Part shown: piece by piece, positions 1-8,302 of the stretch
Numbering within the stretch: position 1 is the first letter of the stretch
Layout of the letters: the number at the start of each line of letters is the position of its first letter
Assembly: GCA_902515765.1 (NCBI GenBank)
Contig: CABXVZ010000010.1
Location: 1-38,282 of the forward strand
Length of the DNA: 38,282 bases
Reading direction: 5' to 3'
Origin: an uncultured Alphaproteobacteria bacterium
GTDB taxonomy: Bacteria > Pseudomonadota > Alphaproteobacteria > HIMB59
Notes under the pieces: model-generated
Database searches by the model: none
Seen by the model: the letters and a program-made list of their open reading frames with translations, nothing else
Told to the model about the DNA's origin: nothing
Translations under genes and position numbers: made by a program

Positions 1-321
1 AAAATTTTTATCTATTTTATCATCTTGATCCAGAAAAGTTACAAAATCTATTAGTTTCTCATTTTCTTTTAAATAGTTAATACAATAATTTCTAGACCTT
101 GTAGCGCCTCCAAAATTTTTATCAAATGTATGAAATAAAATTTTACTAAAATGATTATTATATTTATTAATTATTTGATTAAGTTCATCATTAGCATTAT
201 GTGAGCAGTCATCTATAATAAAAATGAAATCATATTTTTTCTTATGATGTATTAAATCATTTAATAATAAATCTAATGATTTAAAATTATTGTATGTTGT
301 GATAGCAAGACAGTATTTCAT
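1..321 (-). CDS. Family 2 glycosyltransferase, N-terminal part (3' end outside window)
   Basis: An open frame starts at the ATG complementary to 319-321 and runs off the left edge without a stop, giving 107 residues of the protein. It begins MKYCLAITTYNN, has the strand-turn IIDDCSHNANDE near residue 40 and FLDQDD near residue 100. This is the GT-A fold of inverting family 2 glycosyltransferases: an N-terminal nucleotide-binding strand, a first acidic pair and a DxD-like metal and nucleotide-sugar site. It probably transfers a sugar to a cell-surface glycan. The acceptor and sugar cannot be told from this part. It lies downstream of the ccdA and VTT genes on the same strand. Confidence 0.75.
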   Translation of the reverse strand, partial: MKYCLAITTYNNFKSLDLLLNDLIHHKKKYDFIFIIDDCSHNANDELNQIINKYNNHFSKILFHTFDKNFGGATRSRNYCINYLKENEKLIDFVTFLDQDDKIDKNF

Positions 322-378
322 AGATTATCAGTTATTATAAAGCTATTTATATAATTTCCGATGAAAATTAAATGATTA

Positions 379-1074
379 TCACTTAATAATTCTTTTTTTA
401 AAAATCAAGATAATTAGTAATACCATTATTAGAATTAATATTGGCGTAATAAACTCTATTTTAAGAAATAATTGAAAATTTATCGCTATATTATTTCTCA
501 TAATATCATCAAGTCCATTCCCTACACTACAGAAAATAAAAGACCATGGAGCAAATCCAATTAAGGATGTGTATATAAATTTTTTATTTTCTGCACCTAG
601 ACTTGCCAATAATAAGTTTTGTAAAAAGAAGGGTATTCCAGGAATTATTCGAATAAGTAGCATTAACTCTATATCATTCTTATTGAAATAATCTTCTATA
701 AAAGAATATTTATTGAGAATATTTTTTTTTACATAATCTAAAAAAAAGAATTTAGCTATTGTAAAAATACCATAAGCTCCCAGGGTTCCCGCTAAAATAG
801 CAATTATTGCCCCCACCCAAATACCAAACAAAAAGCCACTTACCATTGATATCAAAGAGGCGATTGGAAAATTACATAAAATTAGAAAACTATAAAAAAA
901 AGTAAATGCAATAATAGAAACCAAATAATTTTGATAAATAAAATTTTGTATTATTTCAATTTTAGAGAGAATATTATTTATTTGGAAAAAATCTTTATTG
1001 AAGAAATATATCCCCCAAAAAAGAATAAATAATAATATTATTATAAAAAAGAGCCTTTTTTTATACACTTCCAT
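379..1074 (-). CDS. TVP38/TMEM64 (VTT/DedA-like) membrane protein
   Basis: A 231-residue polytopic inner-membrane protein of the VTT (SNARE-associated, DedA-like) superfamily. Visible segments are an N-terminal anchor (about 8-26), a helix near 50-70, the glycine-rich re-entrant stretch GFLFGIWVGAIIAILAGTLGA (roughly 80-100), the family motif IRIIPGIPFFLQN near 141-153 and a C-terminal helix. Related proteins act in lipid scrambling or membrane homeostasis, but the substrate of this subfamily is unsettled. Its ATG overlaps the stop of the upstream ccdA by one base (TAATG), so the pair is very likely co-transcribed and translationally coupled. Confidence 0.8.
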   Translation of the reverse strand: MEVYKKRLFFIIILLFILFWGIYFFNKDFFQINNILSKIEIIQNFIYQNYLVSIIAFTFFYSFLILCNFPIASLISMVSGFLFGIWVGAIIAILAGTLGAYGIFTIAKFFFLDYVKKNILNKYSFIEDYFNKNDIELMLLIRIIPGIPFFLQNLLLASLGAENKKFIYTSLIGFAPWSFIFCSVGNGLDDIMRNNIAINFQLFLKIEFITPILILIMVLLIILIFKKRIIK

Positions 1075-1802
1075 TAAATAAGAAGCATCTCAAAAGAAGG
1101 AAGTATATTATTAAGTCTAAATCCTAATGATTGAATAGAGCCATTTATTATTAGTATTCCGGTGATAATTAAAACAGAACCAGTAAAAAATTGAAAATAA
1201 ACCATAAATTTATTTATATTTGAAAGATATTTAACAAAGCTACCTATCGTCATTCCAACTAACACAAAAGGAATTGCAAGACCCAAAGAATAAAAAAATA
1301 ATAGGACAATGCCATCTACATTATCATTAATGGCTATAGATAATATAGATCCTAAAATGGGACCAATGCAAGGACTCCACCCAAAAGCAAAAGCAACTCC
1401 TATAAGAAAAGGGAATAAAGAACTATTATTCCATCTTTCAAAATTTATTTTTTTTTCAAAACTCAAAGCATTAATTTTAATTAATCCAATAAAAAAAAGT
1501 CCAAGGAATATTATTAATAAACCAGATATGAAATTTAGTTGTTTTCTAAATTCAAACAAAATATCACTTAAAAAATCTATGGAGGCCCCCATAGTAATGA
1601 AAATTACTGAAAAACCTGATATGAATAATATTATTGAACGAAAATTTTTAATTTTATTTTGTTTGTTTGAATTTAATAGATCGTTATATGACTGTCCTAT
1701 AATGTACGACATAAAACCTGGTACGATTGGCAATACACATGGTGACAAAAAACTAAATACACCTGCTAAAAAGGCGATAGTAAAAGGGATTTCTGAAGCC
1801 AT
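1074..1802 (-). CDS. ccdA: Cytochrome c biogenesis protein CcdA family
   Basis: A 242-residue membrane protein of the CcdA/DsbD transmembrane family, which carries electrons from cytoplasmic thioredoxin across the membrane to periplasmic thiol proteins, including those of cytochrome c maturation. It has about six hydrophobic helices. The paired redox cysteines lie in FLSPCVLPIVPGF (C22) and GWSPCIGPILG (C145), both in the expected Pro-flanked context. Length is typical for free-standing CcdA. It is the first gene of a minus-strand pair with the VTT protein. It faces a CDP-alcohol phosphatidyltransferase across a 40-base divergent spacer. CcdA for cytochrome c and a CcdA serving other exported thiol proteins cannot be told apart here. 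Confidence 0.9.
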   Translation of the reverse strand: MASEIPFTIAFLAGVFSFLSPCVLPIVPGFMSYIIGQSYNDLLNSNKQNKIKNFRSIILFISGFSVIFITMGASIDFLSDILFEFRKQLNFISGLLIIFLGLFFIGLIKINALSFEKKINFERWNNSSLFPFLIGVAFAFGWSPCIGPILGSILSIAINDNVDGIVLLFFYSLGLAIPFVLVGMTIGSFVKYLSNINKFMVYFQFFTGSVLIITGILIINGSIQSLGFRLNNILPSFEMLLI

Positions 1803-1842
1803 ATATAAGGTATAATATAATTATATAGTTATCTAAGTACAT

Positions 1843-2457
1843 ATGTTTGATAAAGAAATTCAATATTTTTTCCAAAAGCCCTTAAATTTTTTTGGTAACT
1901 ATTTATTGAGATATTTCACTCCCAACCAAGTTACGCTTTTTAGTTTTTTATTTGGGATAATGATGTGTATATCAATTTTCTTTGAGCTTTATTACATAGC
2001 TTTATTATTTTTGATTATAAATAGATTAGGCGATGGATTAGATGGTGCAATGGCAAGACTTACATCACCGACACCATTAGGTGGTTATTTAGATATAGTT
2101 TTTGATTTTTTGATTTACTCTGGTTTTTTATTAGCATTTGGTTTAAATAATAATGATCATTTAACGTCAGCATTAATATTATTATTTTGCTATATTGGTA
2201 CCGGGACAACTTATTTAGCCAATTCTGCTCTTAGCAATAGATTAAATTTGCCTAATAATAAGTTAGGTTTTAAAAATAAAATGATTAATAAAAATATTAA
2301 ATATGCCTACGGATTAGTCGAAGGTTTTGAAACAATATTATTTATGATTTTATGTTTGTTGGCTCCAAATTTATTTAATCTTTTATCTGCAATCTTTATT
2401 ATTTTATGTCTCTGTACTTTTATAACTAGGATATATGTCAGCTATAAAGCATTTTAA
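1843..2457 (+). CDS. CDP-alcohol phosphatidyltransferase family protein
   Basis: A 204-residue membrane enzyme that would transfer a phosphatidyl or similar group from a CDP-alcohol to an alcohol acceptor. The complete family signature is present near residues 64-88: GDGLDGAMAR, then GGYLDIVFD. This gives the DxxDGxxAR-x8-GxxxDxxxD pattern whose four aspartates bind metal and catalyse transfer. About five to six hydrophobic helices surround it. The N-terminal PNQVTLFSF segment is also typical of the family. The acceptor (glycerol phosphate, inositol, choline or another) cannot be assigned. It stands alone on the plus strand, and its last four bases overlap the end of the converging Gfo/Idh/MocA gene. 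Confidence 0.85.
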   Translation: MFDKEIQYFFQKPLNFFGNYLLRYFTPNQVTLFSFLFGIMMCISIFFELYYIALLFLIINRLGDGLDGAMARLTSPTPLGGYLDIVFDFLIYSGFLLAFGLNNNDHLTSALILLFCYIGTGTTYLANSALSNRLNLPNNKLGFKNKMINKNIKYAYGLVEGFETILFMILCLLAPNLFNLLSAIFIILCLCTFITRIYVSYKAF

Positions 2458-3329
2458 ATTTTAAAATGATTTTCAATAATTTTTATAATTTTGGCACTAT
2501 TAACTGCTAATTCAAAAGTTTCATCTGATATATCTAATTTATCATTACAAATTAAATCATGAAAATTTAAAAGTAAATTTTCTAAAGGGCTTATTTTTGT
2601 AATAGACTCTTGTAAATTGAAGTTTGTTCTTAAATTTTTATTAGAAAAATTAATAATTCTTTCTTTATATTTAAAATTATTACCACTTAAAATTTTAAAG
2701 ATCTTATTTTCGTCTATGTCAGATAACTCAATATAAATATTATAGTGATAAGGATTTATATAATTTAATCTTTTAAGCTTTAAAATTTTAACATTTTTTG
2801 GCCCTCCTAAACAATAACTTACAATTCCTAAGGGGTGAGGACCCCAATCTGAGAGTGGAGAATAATCTCTTATAGGTCCTTGGTTTCCATCAATTATTTT
2901 AATCTTATAATTATTTTCATTTCTTATATTTAAAAATTTCTTTTTAAAATCATCATGATAAAAATGAAAATGATTAACTAATATTTTTGAACTATTTTTT
3001 TTAGGTATATTTAAAATTAGATTATTTATATCTTTGGATGTAGTAATTGGTTTTTCAATAATTATCGGTTTATCAAATTCACATATTTTTTTTAAAATTG
3101 AATAATTTAATTTTGGATTAGTACATAATATAAAACAGTCAGGAACTCCAAAATTAAAAATTGCTTTTTCTAGACTAGTCTCGGTATTATATAAATTATT
3201 CTTGAAATTTAAATTATTTGTAATGACACAAGTTATATTGAATTTTTCTTTTAGTTTTTTTTCTAAAAGAAAAAAATAATTCTGAGACCACTTGCCAGTC
3301 CCAAAGAAAAATATTTTAGGAACCTCCAT
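2454..3329 (-). CDS. Gfo/Idh/MocA-type NAD(P)-dependent oxidoreductase
   Basis: A 291-residue protein with an N-terminal Rossmann start (KIFFFGTGKWSQNYF), a second strand leading to an acidic region, and the family hallmark EKPIT near residue 93, where Lys-Pro lines the active site. WGPHPLGIV near residue 163 supplies the expected catalytic-region His. The family oxidises or reduces sugars and cyclitols with NAD(P). This one is a little short and divergent. Six bases separate it from the upstream epimerase, and the three minus-strand genes 5574 to 2454 run almost without gaps. A role in building a modified nucleotide-sugar is therefore a fair inference, but the substrate is unknown. Confidence 0.75.
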   Translation of the reverse strand: MEVPKIFFFGTGKWSQNYFFLLEKKLKEKFNITCVITNNLNFKNNLYNTETSLEKAIFNFGVPDCFILCTNPKLNYSILKKICEFDKPIIIEKPITTSKDINNLILNIPKKNSSKILVNHFHFYHDDFKKKFLNIRNENNYKIKIIDGNQGPIRDYSPLSDWGPHPLGIVSYCLGGPKNVKILKLKRLNYINPYHYNIYIELSDIDENKIFKILSGNNFKYKERIINFSNKNLRTNFNLQESITKISPLENLLLNFHDLICNDKLDISDETFELAVNSAKIIKIIENHFKI

Positions 3330-3335
3330 CTTATT

Positions 3336-4391
3336 TTATGTAAACTCTTTTTGACACCATGATATATATTTTTTAATTCCCTCTTCTAAACTTATTTGTG
3401 AATTAAAATCTAAATGATCACTTGCCTTACTTGTATCAGGGCATCTTCTATTTGGTTCATCCTCAGGATAACTGGAAGGATAACCGACCATTTCAATATC
3501 ATGACTCTTATTGAAAGTATCAAAAAAAAGCTTGGCTAAATCTATTATTGATATTTCTGGATTGGCATTACCTATATTGTATTGTTCTCCATCCTTGCCT
3601 AACAAAATAACTCTAAGGAATCCCTCTATGCCATCAGATATGTAACAAAAGGTTCTTGTTTGACTTCCTTTGCCATAGATTTTTAGAGGTTTATTACTGA
3701 GAAAATTATTTGCAAAATTTGACATGACACGATAATCATTTTTTTGCATTCCAGGTCCATAAATATTAAACGGCCTAATTATGTTTGTATTAACATTATG
3801 ATAATTTTGGTATATGTAACAAAGCGTTTCCCCTACTCTCTTTCCTTCGTCATAACAAGATCTGGGTCCTGTAGTGGCAACATTTCCTCTGTAAGTTTCT
3901 TTCATAGGAACAAATTCGGGTAAAGGGTCACCATATATTTCACTCGAACTGAAAAAAATATATTTTGATTGATTTCTTTTTGATAAATTTAATAAATTTT
4001 TAGATCCAGTTATTGAGACTTCAAGTGTTTCTAATGGTTTTTGCCTGTAATAGAAAGGGCTCGCGATACCCGCAGCATGAATGATATAATCAAATTTATG
4101 ATTTAAATTAAGTATGTTTTCGCTACATATATCTTCATTAATAAACTCAAATGAACCAGAGCTTGTATCATTTGAAATAAAATTTTTTGAGGATGAAACA
4201 AAGTTATCTATGAAGGTAACCTTGGTATTGATATTTTTTTTTCTTTTAATTTCTTGAAAGAACTTAGTAAAATAAAAACCTAAGAAGCCTCCACCTCCAG
4301 CTAATAAAATATTTTTATTATTAAATTTTTCTATATGGGTGTCTAAACGGCTAATAATATTAGCTATATCTTTTTCAATTATATTATTCAT
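3336..4391 (-). CDS. NAD-dependent epimerase/dehydratase, UDP-glucuronate decarboxylase-like
   Basis: A 351-residue extended short-chain dehydrogenase. The nucleotide-binding loop is GGGGFLGFYF (near 32), the catalytic serine region is FFSSSEIYGDP (near 147) and the Tyr-x3-Lys pair lies in SCYDEGKRVGE (near 178). The sequence PRSCYDEGKR followed by RPFNIYGPGM is characteristic of UDP-glucuronate decarboxylases (UXS), which form UDP-xylose, and of closely related sugar dehydratases. The first ~30 residues precede the Rossmann fold. Its start overlaps the end of the upstream C-methyltransferase by eight bases. Product: a nucleotide-sugar for surface glycan, probably then methylated and reduced by its neighbours (inference). 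Confidence 0.8.
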   Translation of the reverse strand: MNNIIEKDIANIISRLDTHIEKFNNKNILLAGGGGFLGFYFTKFFQEIKRKKNINTKVTFIDNFVSSSKNFISNDTSSGSFEFINEDICSENILNLNHKFDYIIHAAGIASPFYYRQKPLETLEVSITGSKNLLNLSKRNQSKYIFFSSSEIYGDPLPEFVPMKETYRGNVATTGPRSCYDEGKRVGETLCYIYQNYHNVNTNIIRPFNIYGPGMQKNDYRVMSNFANNFLSNKPLKIYGKGSQTRTFCYISDGIEGFLRVILLGKDGEQYNIGNANPEISIIDLAKLFFDTFNKSHDIEMVGYPSSYPEDEPNRRCPDTSKASDHLDFNSQISLEEGIKKYISWCQKEFT

Positions 4392-5574
4392 ATTTTCTCT
4401 CTAATAAGCTCAAGGGAATAGGCTTATAATGCTTTGCGGAAAACTGCTTTGTAAATTCATAAATTGATTCAAAATATTCATATGCAAAAACTATAATGAT
4501 ATCTGGCTTTATTTCTAATAAGGTTTCCCTTTTCATTATAGGAATATGCATTCCAGGGCTGAATTTTTTTTGTTTCAATGGGCTGTCATCAATTACCAAG
4601 GAGATTAGATTTTTATCAATATTTATAAAATTTGTTATTGTTGAAAATCTTGCTGGGCAGCCAAATCCAACTATTTTTTTACCTTGATTCTTATTATTAG
4701 TAAGAAATTTTTTAAAATTGTTAGCTTCTCTTAATACTTTTTCTTTAAAATTAGATTTAAAAATATTTTCAAAAAATATATTTTCGTCATTTAGTAGTTT
4801 TTCGTGAGGGTTTTTAATAGATTTTTTATTCTGTATGTAAAATCTTAATGAACCTCCATGTGGACTAATTTCTTCTATTTTATTTACATACATTCCTACT
4901 TTTTCGAACAAACTCATTATTCCTTTAATTGAGAAATAATAAGGTCTATCAAAATAAAATCTCTCAAATTCAATATTTGAGAGCAAATTTTTAATATATT
5001 CAATTTCTAAGATAAATGTTCCATCATCTCTTAAAATTTTCTTAACATTTTCTACAAATTTTTCTGAGTCTTCTACATGAGTAAAAATACTTGATGCTAC
5101 TACATAGTCAAACCTGCCATACTGTTTTATGATTTCATTAGTATTTTTTTCATCAAAGAAACCTATGATTGTTTTTAAACCTTTGTCATTTGCTATCTTT
5201 CCAACATTTTCGGAAGGGTCAATACCCAAAGCATCAACATTTCTTTTCATTAAAGGTTTAAGTAGGATGCCGTCATTTGAACCAATGTCTAATAAATTTG
5301 AACCAGATGGAATTGACTTAGCCAATTCATTAAAATGATTAACTAATTCCTTATTTACAGACGAAAGATAAAAATACTCTTCGAACATTATATCTCTAGG
5401 AGCTATAGTTTTAGTAAAAGCAGTAAAACAATTTTCACAAATTAGTATGGATAAGTTCATTATCATCTCATTTTTTTTTTGTTTTTCTGAAGGATATTTA
5501 TTAGCAAATGGTTGTTGACCAAGATCTATAAGTTCCTGAACTAGACTGCCATTACAACATTTACACTGATACAT
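4384..5574 (-). CDS. Sugar C-methyltransferase (NovU/TylC3 type)
   Basis: A 396-residue SAM-dependent methyltransferase with the three-part layout of deoxysugar C-methyltransferases. The N-terminal zinc-binding part has CKCC near residues 4-7 and CENC near 46-49. The central class I fold has motif I LLDIGSNDGILLKPL (near 94-108). The C-terminal Rossmann-like domain has KIVGFGCPAR near 300. The family methylates a ring carbon of a keto-deoxysugar nucleotide. Fifty bases separate it from the membrane-protein gene upstream. It leads a three-gene unit with the UXS-like epimerase and the Gfo/Idh/MocA oxidoreductase, suggesting a branched or methylated surface sugar. Confidence 0.85.
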   Translation of the reverse strand: MYQCKCCNGSLVQELIDLGQQPFANKYPSEKQKKNEMIMNLSILICENCFTAFTKTIAPRDIMFEEYFYLSSVNKELVNHFNELAKSIPSGSNLLDIGSNDGILLKPLMKRNVDALGIDPSENVGKIANDKGLKTIIGFFDEKNTNEIIKQYGRFDYVVASSIFTHVEDSEKFVENVKKILRDDGTFILEIEYIKNLLSNIEFERFYFDRPYYFSIKGIMSLFEKVGMYVNKIEEISPHGGSLRFYIQNKKSIKNPHEKLLNDENIFFENIFKSNFKEKVLREANNFKKFLTNNKNQGKKIVGFGCPARFSTITNFINIDKNLISLVIDDSPLKQKKFSPGMHIPIMKRETLLEIKPDIIIVFAYEYFESIYEFTKQFSAKHYKPIPLSLLERKYE

Positions 5575-5624
5575 TAGTTAATGAAGTAAACTATTTAATT
5601 TTAATTAAAAGAAAATAAAAAATT

Positions 5625-5981
5625 CTATTTAATAAAAATTAAATAAGCTTCCATACATACCTTTGCTAGAAATAATGTTATTAAAAAAAAAATTAACTTA
5701 AGAGCAATTCTTACAATTCTTCCTAATTCAAATCCAGCGTAGTATGCTTCAAAAATATTAAAGTCATTAAAAAAATAATTTACTAAAAATTTTTTAGATT
5801 GATGTAATAAGAAGGCAAGAGGTTTACAAATTAAATGATATCCTAAAATGCTAAAGATAATCACAATAATAAGGCTTATATTCATCATGAAGGACCAAAT
5901 TATTAAGGAAACAATCCAATATCCTAAGAAAGTCATTCTTTCAACTTGGTCTGGTCTTCTAAATATCTGAAAATAATTCAA
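5625..5981 (-). CDS. Small integral membrane protein of unknown function
   Basis: A 118-residue protein that I do not recognise. It has three hydrophobic segments (about 23-50, 51-60 continuing as a re-entrant stretch, and 93-115). Between them is an aromatic and basic stretch containing LLHQSKKFLVNYFF. The N-terminus MNYFQIFRRPDQVERMTFLGY is amphipathic and basic, as expected on the cytoplasmic side. Its start directly abuts the stop of the Leu/Phe/Val dehydrogenase gene, with no spacer, so it is probably the last gene of that operon. No function is proposed. Confidence 0.6.
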   Translation of the reverse strand: MNYFQIFRRPDQVERMTFLGYWIVSLIIWSFMMNISLIIVIIFSILGYHLICKPLAFLLHQSKKFLVNYFFNDFNIFEAYYAGFELGRIVRIALKLIFFLITLFLAKVCMEAYLIFIK

Positions 5982-7016
5982 TTATTGAAATCCTCTTTCA
6001 GCCAACTCATTGGATGAGATTGAAGTAATTTGTTTTTTTTCTTTTGATAATTGAAGAATTTTTTTTAGTTGTTCTTTAATTCCAATTAGTTTTTCATTGG
6101 CATCTTTGTCATTAAATTCCATATCTTCTTTTATGCTTGAGCGTAAGGCTAAAATAATAACCCCACCAGCATTTACACAATAATCTGGACAGTAAGTTAT
6201 ATCTAATTCAAATAATCTTTTTTCTATCTCACTATCAGCTAACTGATTATTAGCAGCTCCTAGAATGCAATCAACTCTAACTGAATTAGTAAAATTTAGA
6301 AAATCTTGATTTATATCACCGCCAGTTGCACACGGTGAAAAAAAATCAATATGATCAAAAGTAGTGTCAGAGTAGTGATTTAAAAATTTAAAACCATTCT
6401 GTTCTATTAAAGGTTGTTGGGATTCAAAGTCTACCACTTCAATAGTTGCTCCTGAGTTTTTACAAAAACTTGCTAGACGAGCTCCTACTTTTCCATAACC
6501 TTTAATTAAAATCTTCTTTCCCTCTAATGAACTAGAATTTTGCTTAAATTCCTGAAAGCCGATCATGGCTTTAAAAACTCCATAGGCTGTACTTTGCCCA
6601 GAGTCAGTTCCTTTAGTGCTACAAACGTGAGGAGAGAGTTTTTTTAGTTCAATTAAATCATGATCGATTATTCCAATATCACCAGCAGTTAAATAAGTTC
6701 CATCCAATACATTTAACACTTGAGAAAACAATTCATGAAAATGATCTTTGCTTACTCTGGCATTTACAGTAGCCTTACCCCCACCAAAACTTAAGTTTGC
6801 AAGAGAGTTTTTATATGTCATTGCTTTTGAGAGCTTTAGAACATCATTTAATTGATCATCATGTGAGTTGTAAGAAAAATACCGACAACCCCCCAAAGCA
6901 GGACCCCTTTTTGTATTATGAATTGCAGTAATAGAATGAAAACCAGTCTTATCTTCTTCAGCTAGCAAGACTCTTTCATAATCTGGATATTTAAGATCAG
7001 ATAATTTTAAGGTCAT
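5982..7016 (-). CDS. Leu/Phe/Val dehydrogenase (Glu/Leu/Phe/Val dehydrogenase family)
   Basis: A 344-residue NAD-dependent amino-acid dehydrogenase that interconverts a branched-chain or aromatic amino acid and its 2-oxo acid plus ammonia. The N-terminal catalytic domain has GPALGGCRYF (39-47), MTYKN (K69) and LSFGGGKA (K81). These are the substrate-binding and catalytic lysines at the positions expected for leucine dehydrogenases. The coenzyme domain opens with KILIKGYGKVGARLA near 167. CVNAGG near 281 is the conserved C-terminal segment. It overlaps the upstream mutT gene by 20 bases and abuts the downstream 118-residue membrane-protein gene. Leucine, valine and phenylalanine specificity cannot be separated by eye. 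Confidence 0.88.
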   Translation of the reverse strand: MTLKLSDLKYPDYERVLLAEEDKTGFHSITAIHNTKRGPALGGCRYFSYNSHDDQLNDVLKLSKAMTYKNSLANLSFGGGKATVNARVSKDHFHELFSQVLNVLDGTYLTAGDIGIIDHDLIELKKLSPHVCSTKGTDSGQSTAYGVFKAMIGFQEFKQNSSSLEGKKILIKGYGKVGARLASFCKNSGATIEVVDFESQQPLIEQNGFKFLNHYSDTTFDHIDFFSPCATGGDINQDFLNFTNSVRVDCILGAANNQLADSEIEKRLFELDITYCPDYCVNAGGVIILALRSSIKEDMEFNDKDANEKLIGIKEQLKKILQLSKEKKQITSISSNELAERGFQ

Positions 7017-7410
7017 TTTTTAAAATTTTTTTGATGATTTCATAATCACCTTCTAGAAAATCATAGTCAGATAATTGTTTTATTTCAATCCATTTTAATT
7101 GATTGTGAACAATGTTTGATATTTCCCCTGAATATTCCTTAATTAAGAAAAAAAATAATTTAACTTTTTTACCTAAGTCTTGGTATTCAAACATATAGTC
7201 ACATAAATAAATAGGTTGCTCGATAGTAATTTTTAGCTCTTCATTTAGTTCTCTTTTAAGAGCCTGTTGGGGCTCTTCTTGTGTTTTTACTTTACCACCT
7301 GGGAATTCCCATTTTAAAGGATGATCATTATCCAAAGATCTTTGGCAAATAAGAATTTTATTCTTCTTAACTATTAATGCACCAACCACTAATAAATGTT
7401 TATTTTTCAT
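6997..7410 (-). CDS. mutT: MutT-like NUDIX hydrolase (8-oxo-dGTP diphosphatase)
   Basis: A 137-residue NUDIX protein. The box is complete: G39-x5-E45-x7-R53-E54-L55-x-E57-E58-L59, inside WEFPGGK and LKRELNEEL. The N-terminus VVGALIVKKNKILICQRS and the WEFPGGK lead-in are typical of MutT, which removes 8-oxo-dGTP from the nucleotide pool. Length matches the family (about 130). It overlaps the upstream DMT-transporter gene by 11 bases and the downstream dehydrogenase gene by 20, so it is translated within the same operon. Another NUDIX substrate is possible, but MutT is the closest match. Confidence 0.85.
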   Translation of the reverse strand: MKNKHLLVVGALIVKKNKILICQRSLDNDHPLKWEFPGGKVKTQEEPQQALKRELNEELKITIEQPIYLCDYMFEYQDLGKKVKLFFFLIKEYSGEISNIVHNQLKWIEIKQLSDYDFLEGDYEIIKKILKNDLKII

Positions 7411-8302
7411 ATTTTTTTTGAGATATATAAATACCTATTAAAATAAGTATACTCCCTATGAATTGCACTAATGTTAATTTTTCTTGAAAAAATAAATAAC
7501 CTAATCCCGTAGCTGCAATGGGTTGGATTAGTAAACTAAGAGACGAAGTAGAAGCTGGCAGATAGGCTAAGGCGTGGGTTATAAAAGCTTGTCCCATAAA
7601 TTGACAAACAAAACCTAGTAAAAATAAAACAAGAATAGCATTTAAAGATTGTGGTATAAAGCTACTCTCAAAGAAGAGTGATACTGTTAATAAAATAATT
7701 GAAGAGATGATACCAGAGATAAACATTATCGAAGTAGTATTAAACTTTTTTCTTAACTGACTAATAGTTATAATATAACTTCCATACCAAAGAGCTGTGA
7801 GGACTCCTAACAAATCTCCTAGAAACTGTTGTTTATTAAATTTGAAGCTTTCACCTAAGAGTAAAAACATGCCGCCTAATGAAAAAATAACAGCTATAAA
7901 AAAAAACTTTGAATACTTTTCTTTTAAAAAAAAAAGAGCAAAAATAATAACAACTACTGGAGCAAGATTTGATAAAAAAGTAGCTTTAGATACTGTAGTT
8001 AGTTTGATGGACCAGTGCCAACAAATTAAATCAAGCGCAAAAAATATTCCTGACATAATAAAAACTAGATAATGATTTTTGACTGTTGGAATTTTGATCT
8101 TATCAATAGAGCTTATTGAAGAGAAAAGTAAAAAAAAAGGGAGACTTAGAAAAATTCTATAAAAGGCAGTTATTATTGGGTCAACGTCTGAAATTCTTAC
8201 GAATATTGGAGAAAAGGCTATTGAAAGTGCCCCTAAGACTAAAACAAAGAATGGGCTAATTTTAAATTTAAGCAAAAACCTCTTCAGACTTTTCTTTTTC
8301 AA
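7400..8302 (-). CDS. EamA-family (DMT superfamily) transporter
   Basis: A 300-residue inner-membrane protein with ten hydrophobic helices formed by two EamA repeats. The first includes ALSIAFSPIFVRISDVDPIITAFYR, the second GLGYLFFQEKLTLVQFIGSILILIGIY near the C-terminus. The (F/L)xEK motif at the repeat ends is typical of drug/metabolite exporters. Many members export amino acids or metabolites. The substrate here is unknown, although a gene two places downstream is an amino-acid dehydrogenase. The start overlaps the end of the upstream MFS gene by 35 bases and the stop overlaps mutT, which marks a tightly packed operon. Confidence 0.85.
   Translation of the reverse strand: MKKKSLKRFLLKFKISPFFVLVLGALSIAFSPIFVRISDVDPIITAFYRIFLSLPFFLLFSSISSIDKIKIPTVKNHYLVFIMSGIFFALDLICWHWSIKLTTVSKATFLSNLAPVVVIIFALFFLKEKYSKFFFIAVIFSLGGMFLLLGESFKFNKQQFLGDLLGVLTALWYGSYIITISQLRKKFNTTSIMFISGIISSIILLTVSLFFESSFIPQSLNAILVLFLLGFVCQFMGQAFITHALAYLPASTSSLSLLIQPIAATGLGYLFFQEKLTLVQFIGSILILIGIYISQKKYEK

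Noticed and set aside
1309-1815. 168-codon open frame on the plus strand
   Set aside because: It runs antisense through ccdA, whose motifs are clear, and the frame shows no recognisable family.
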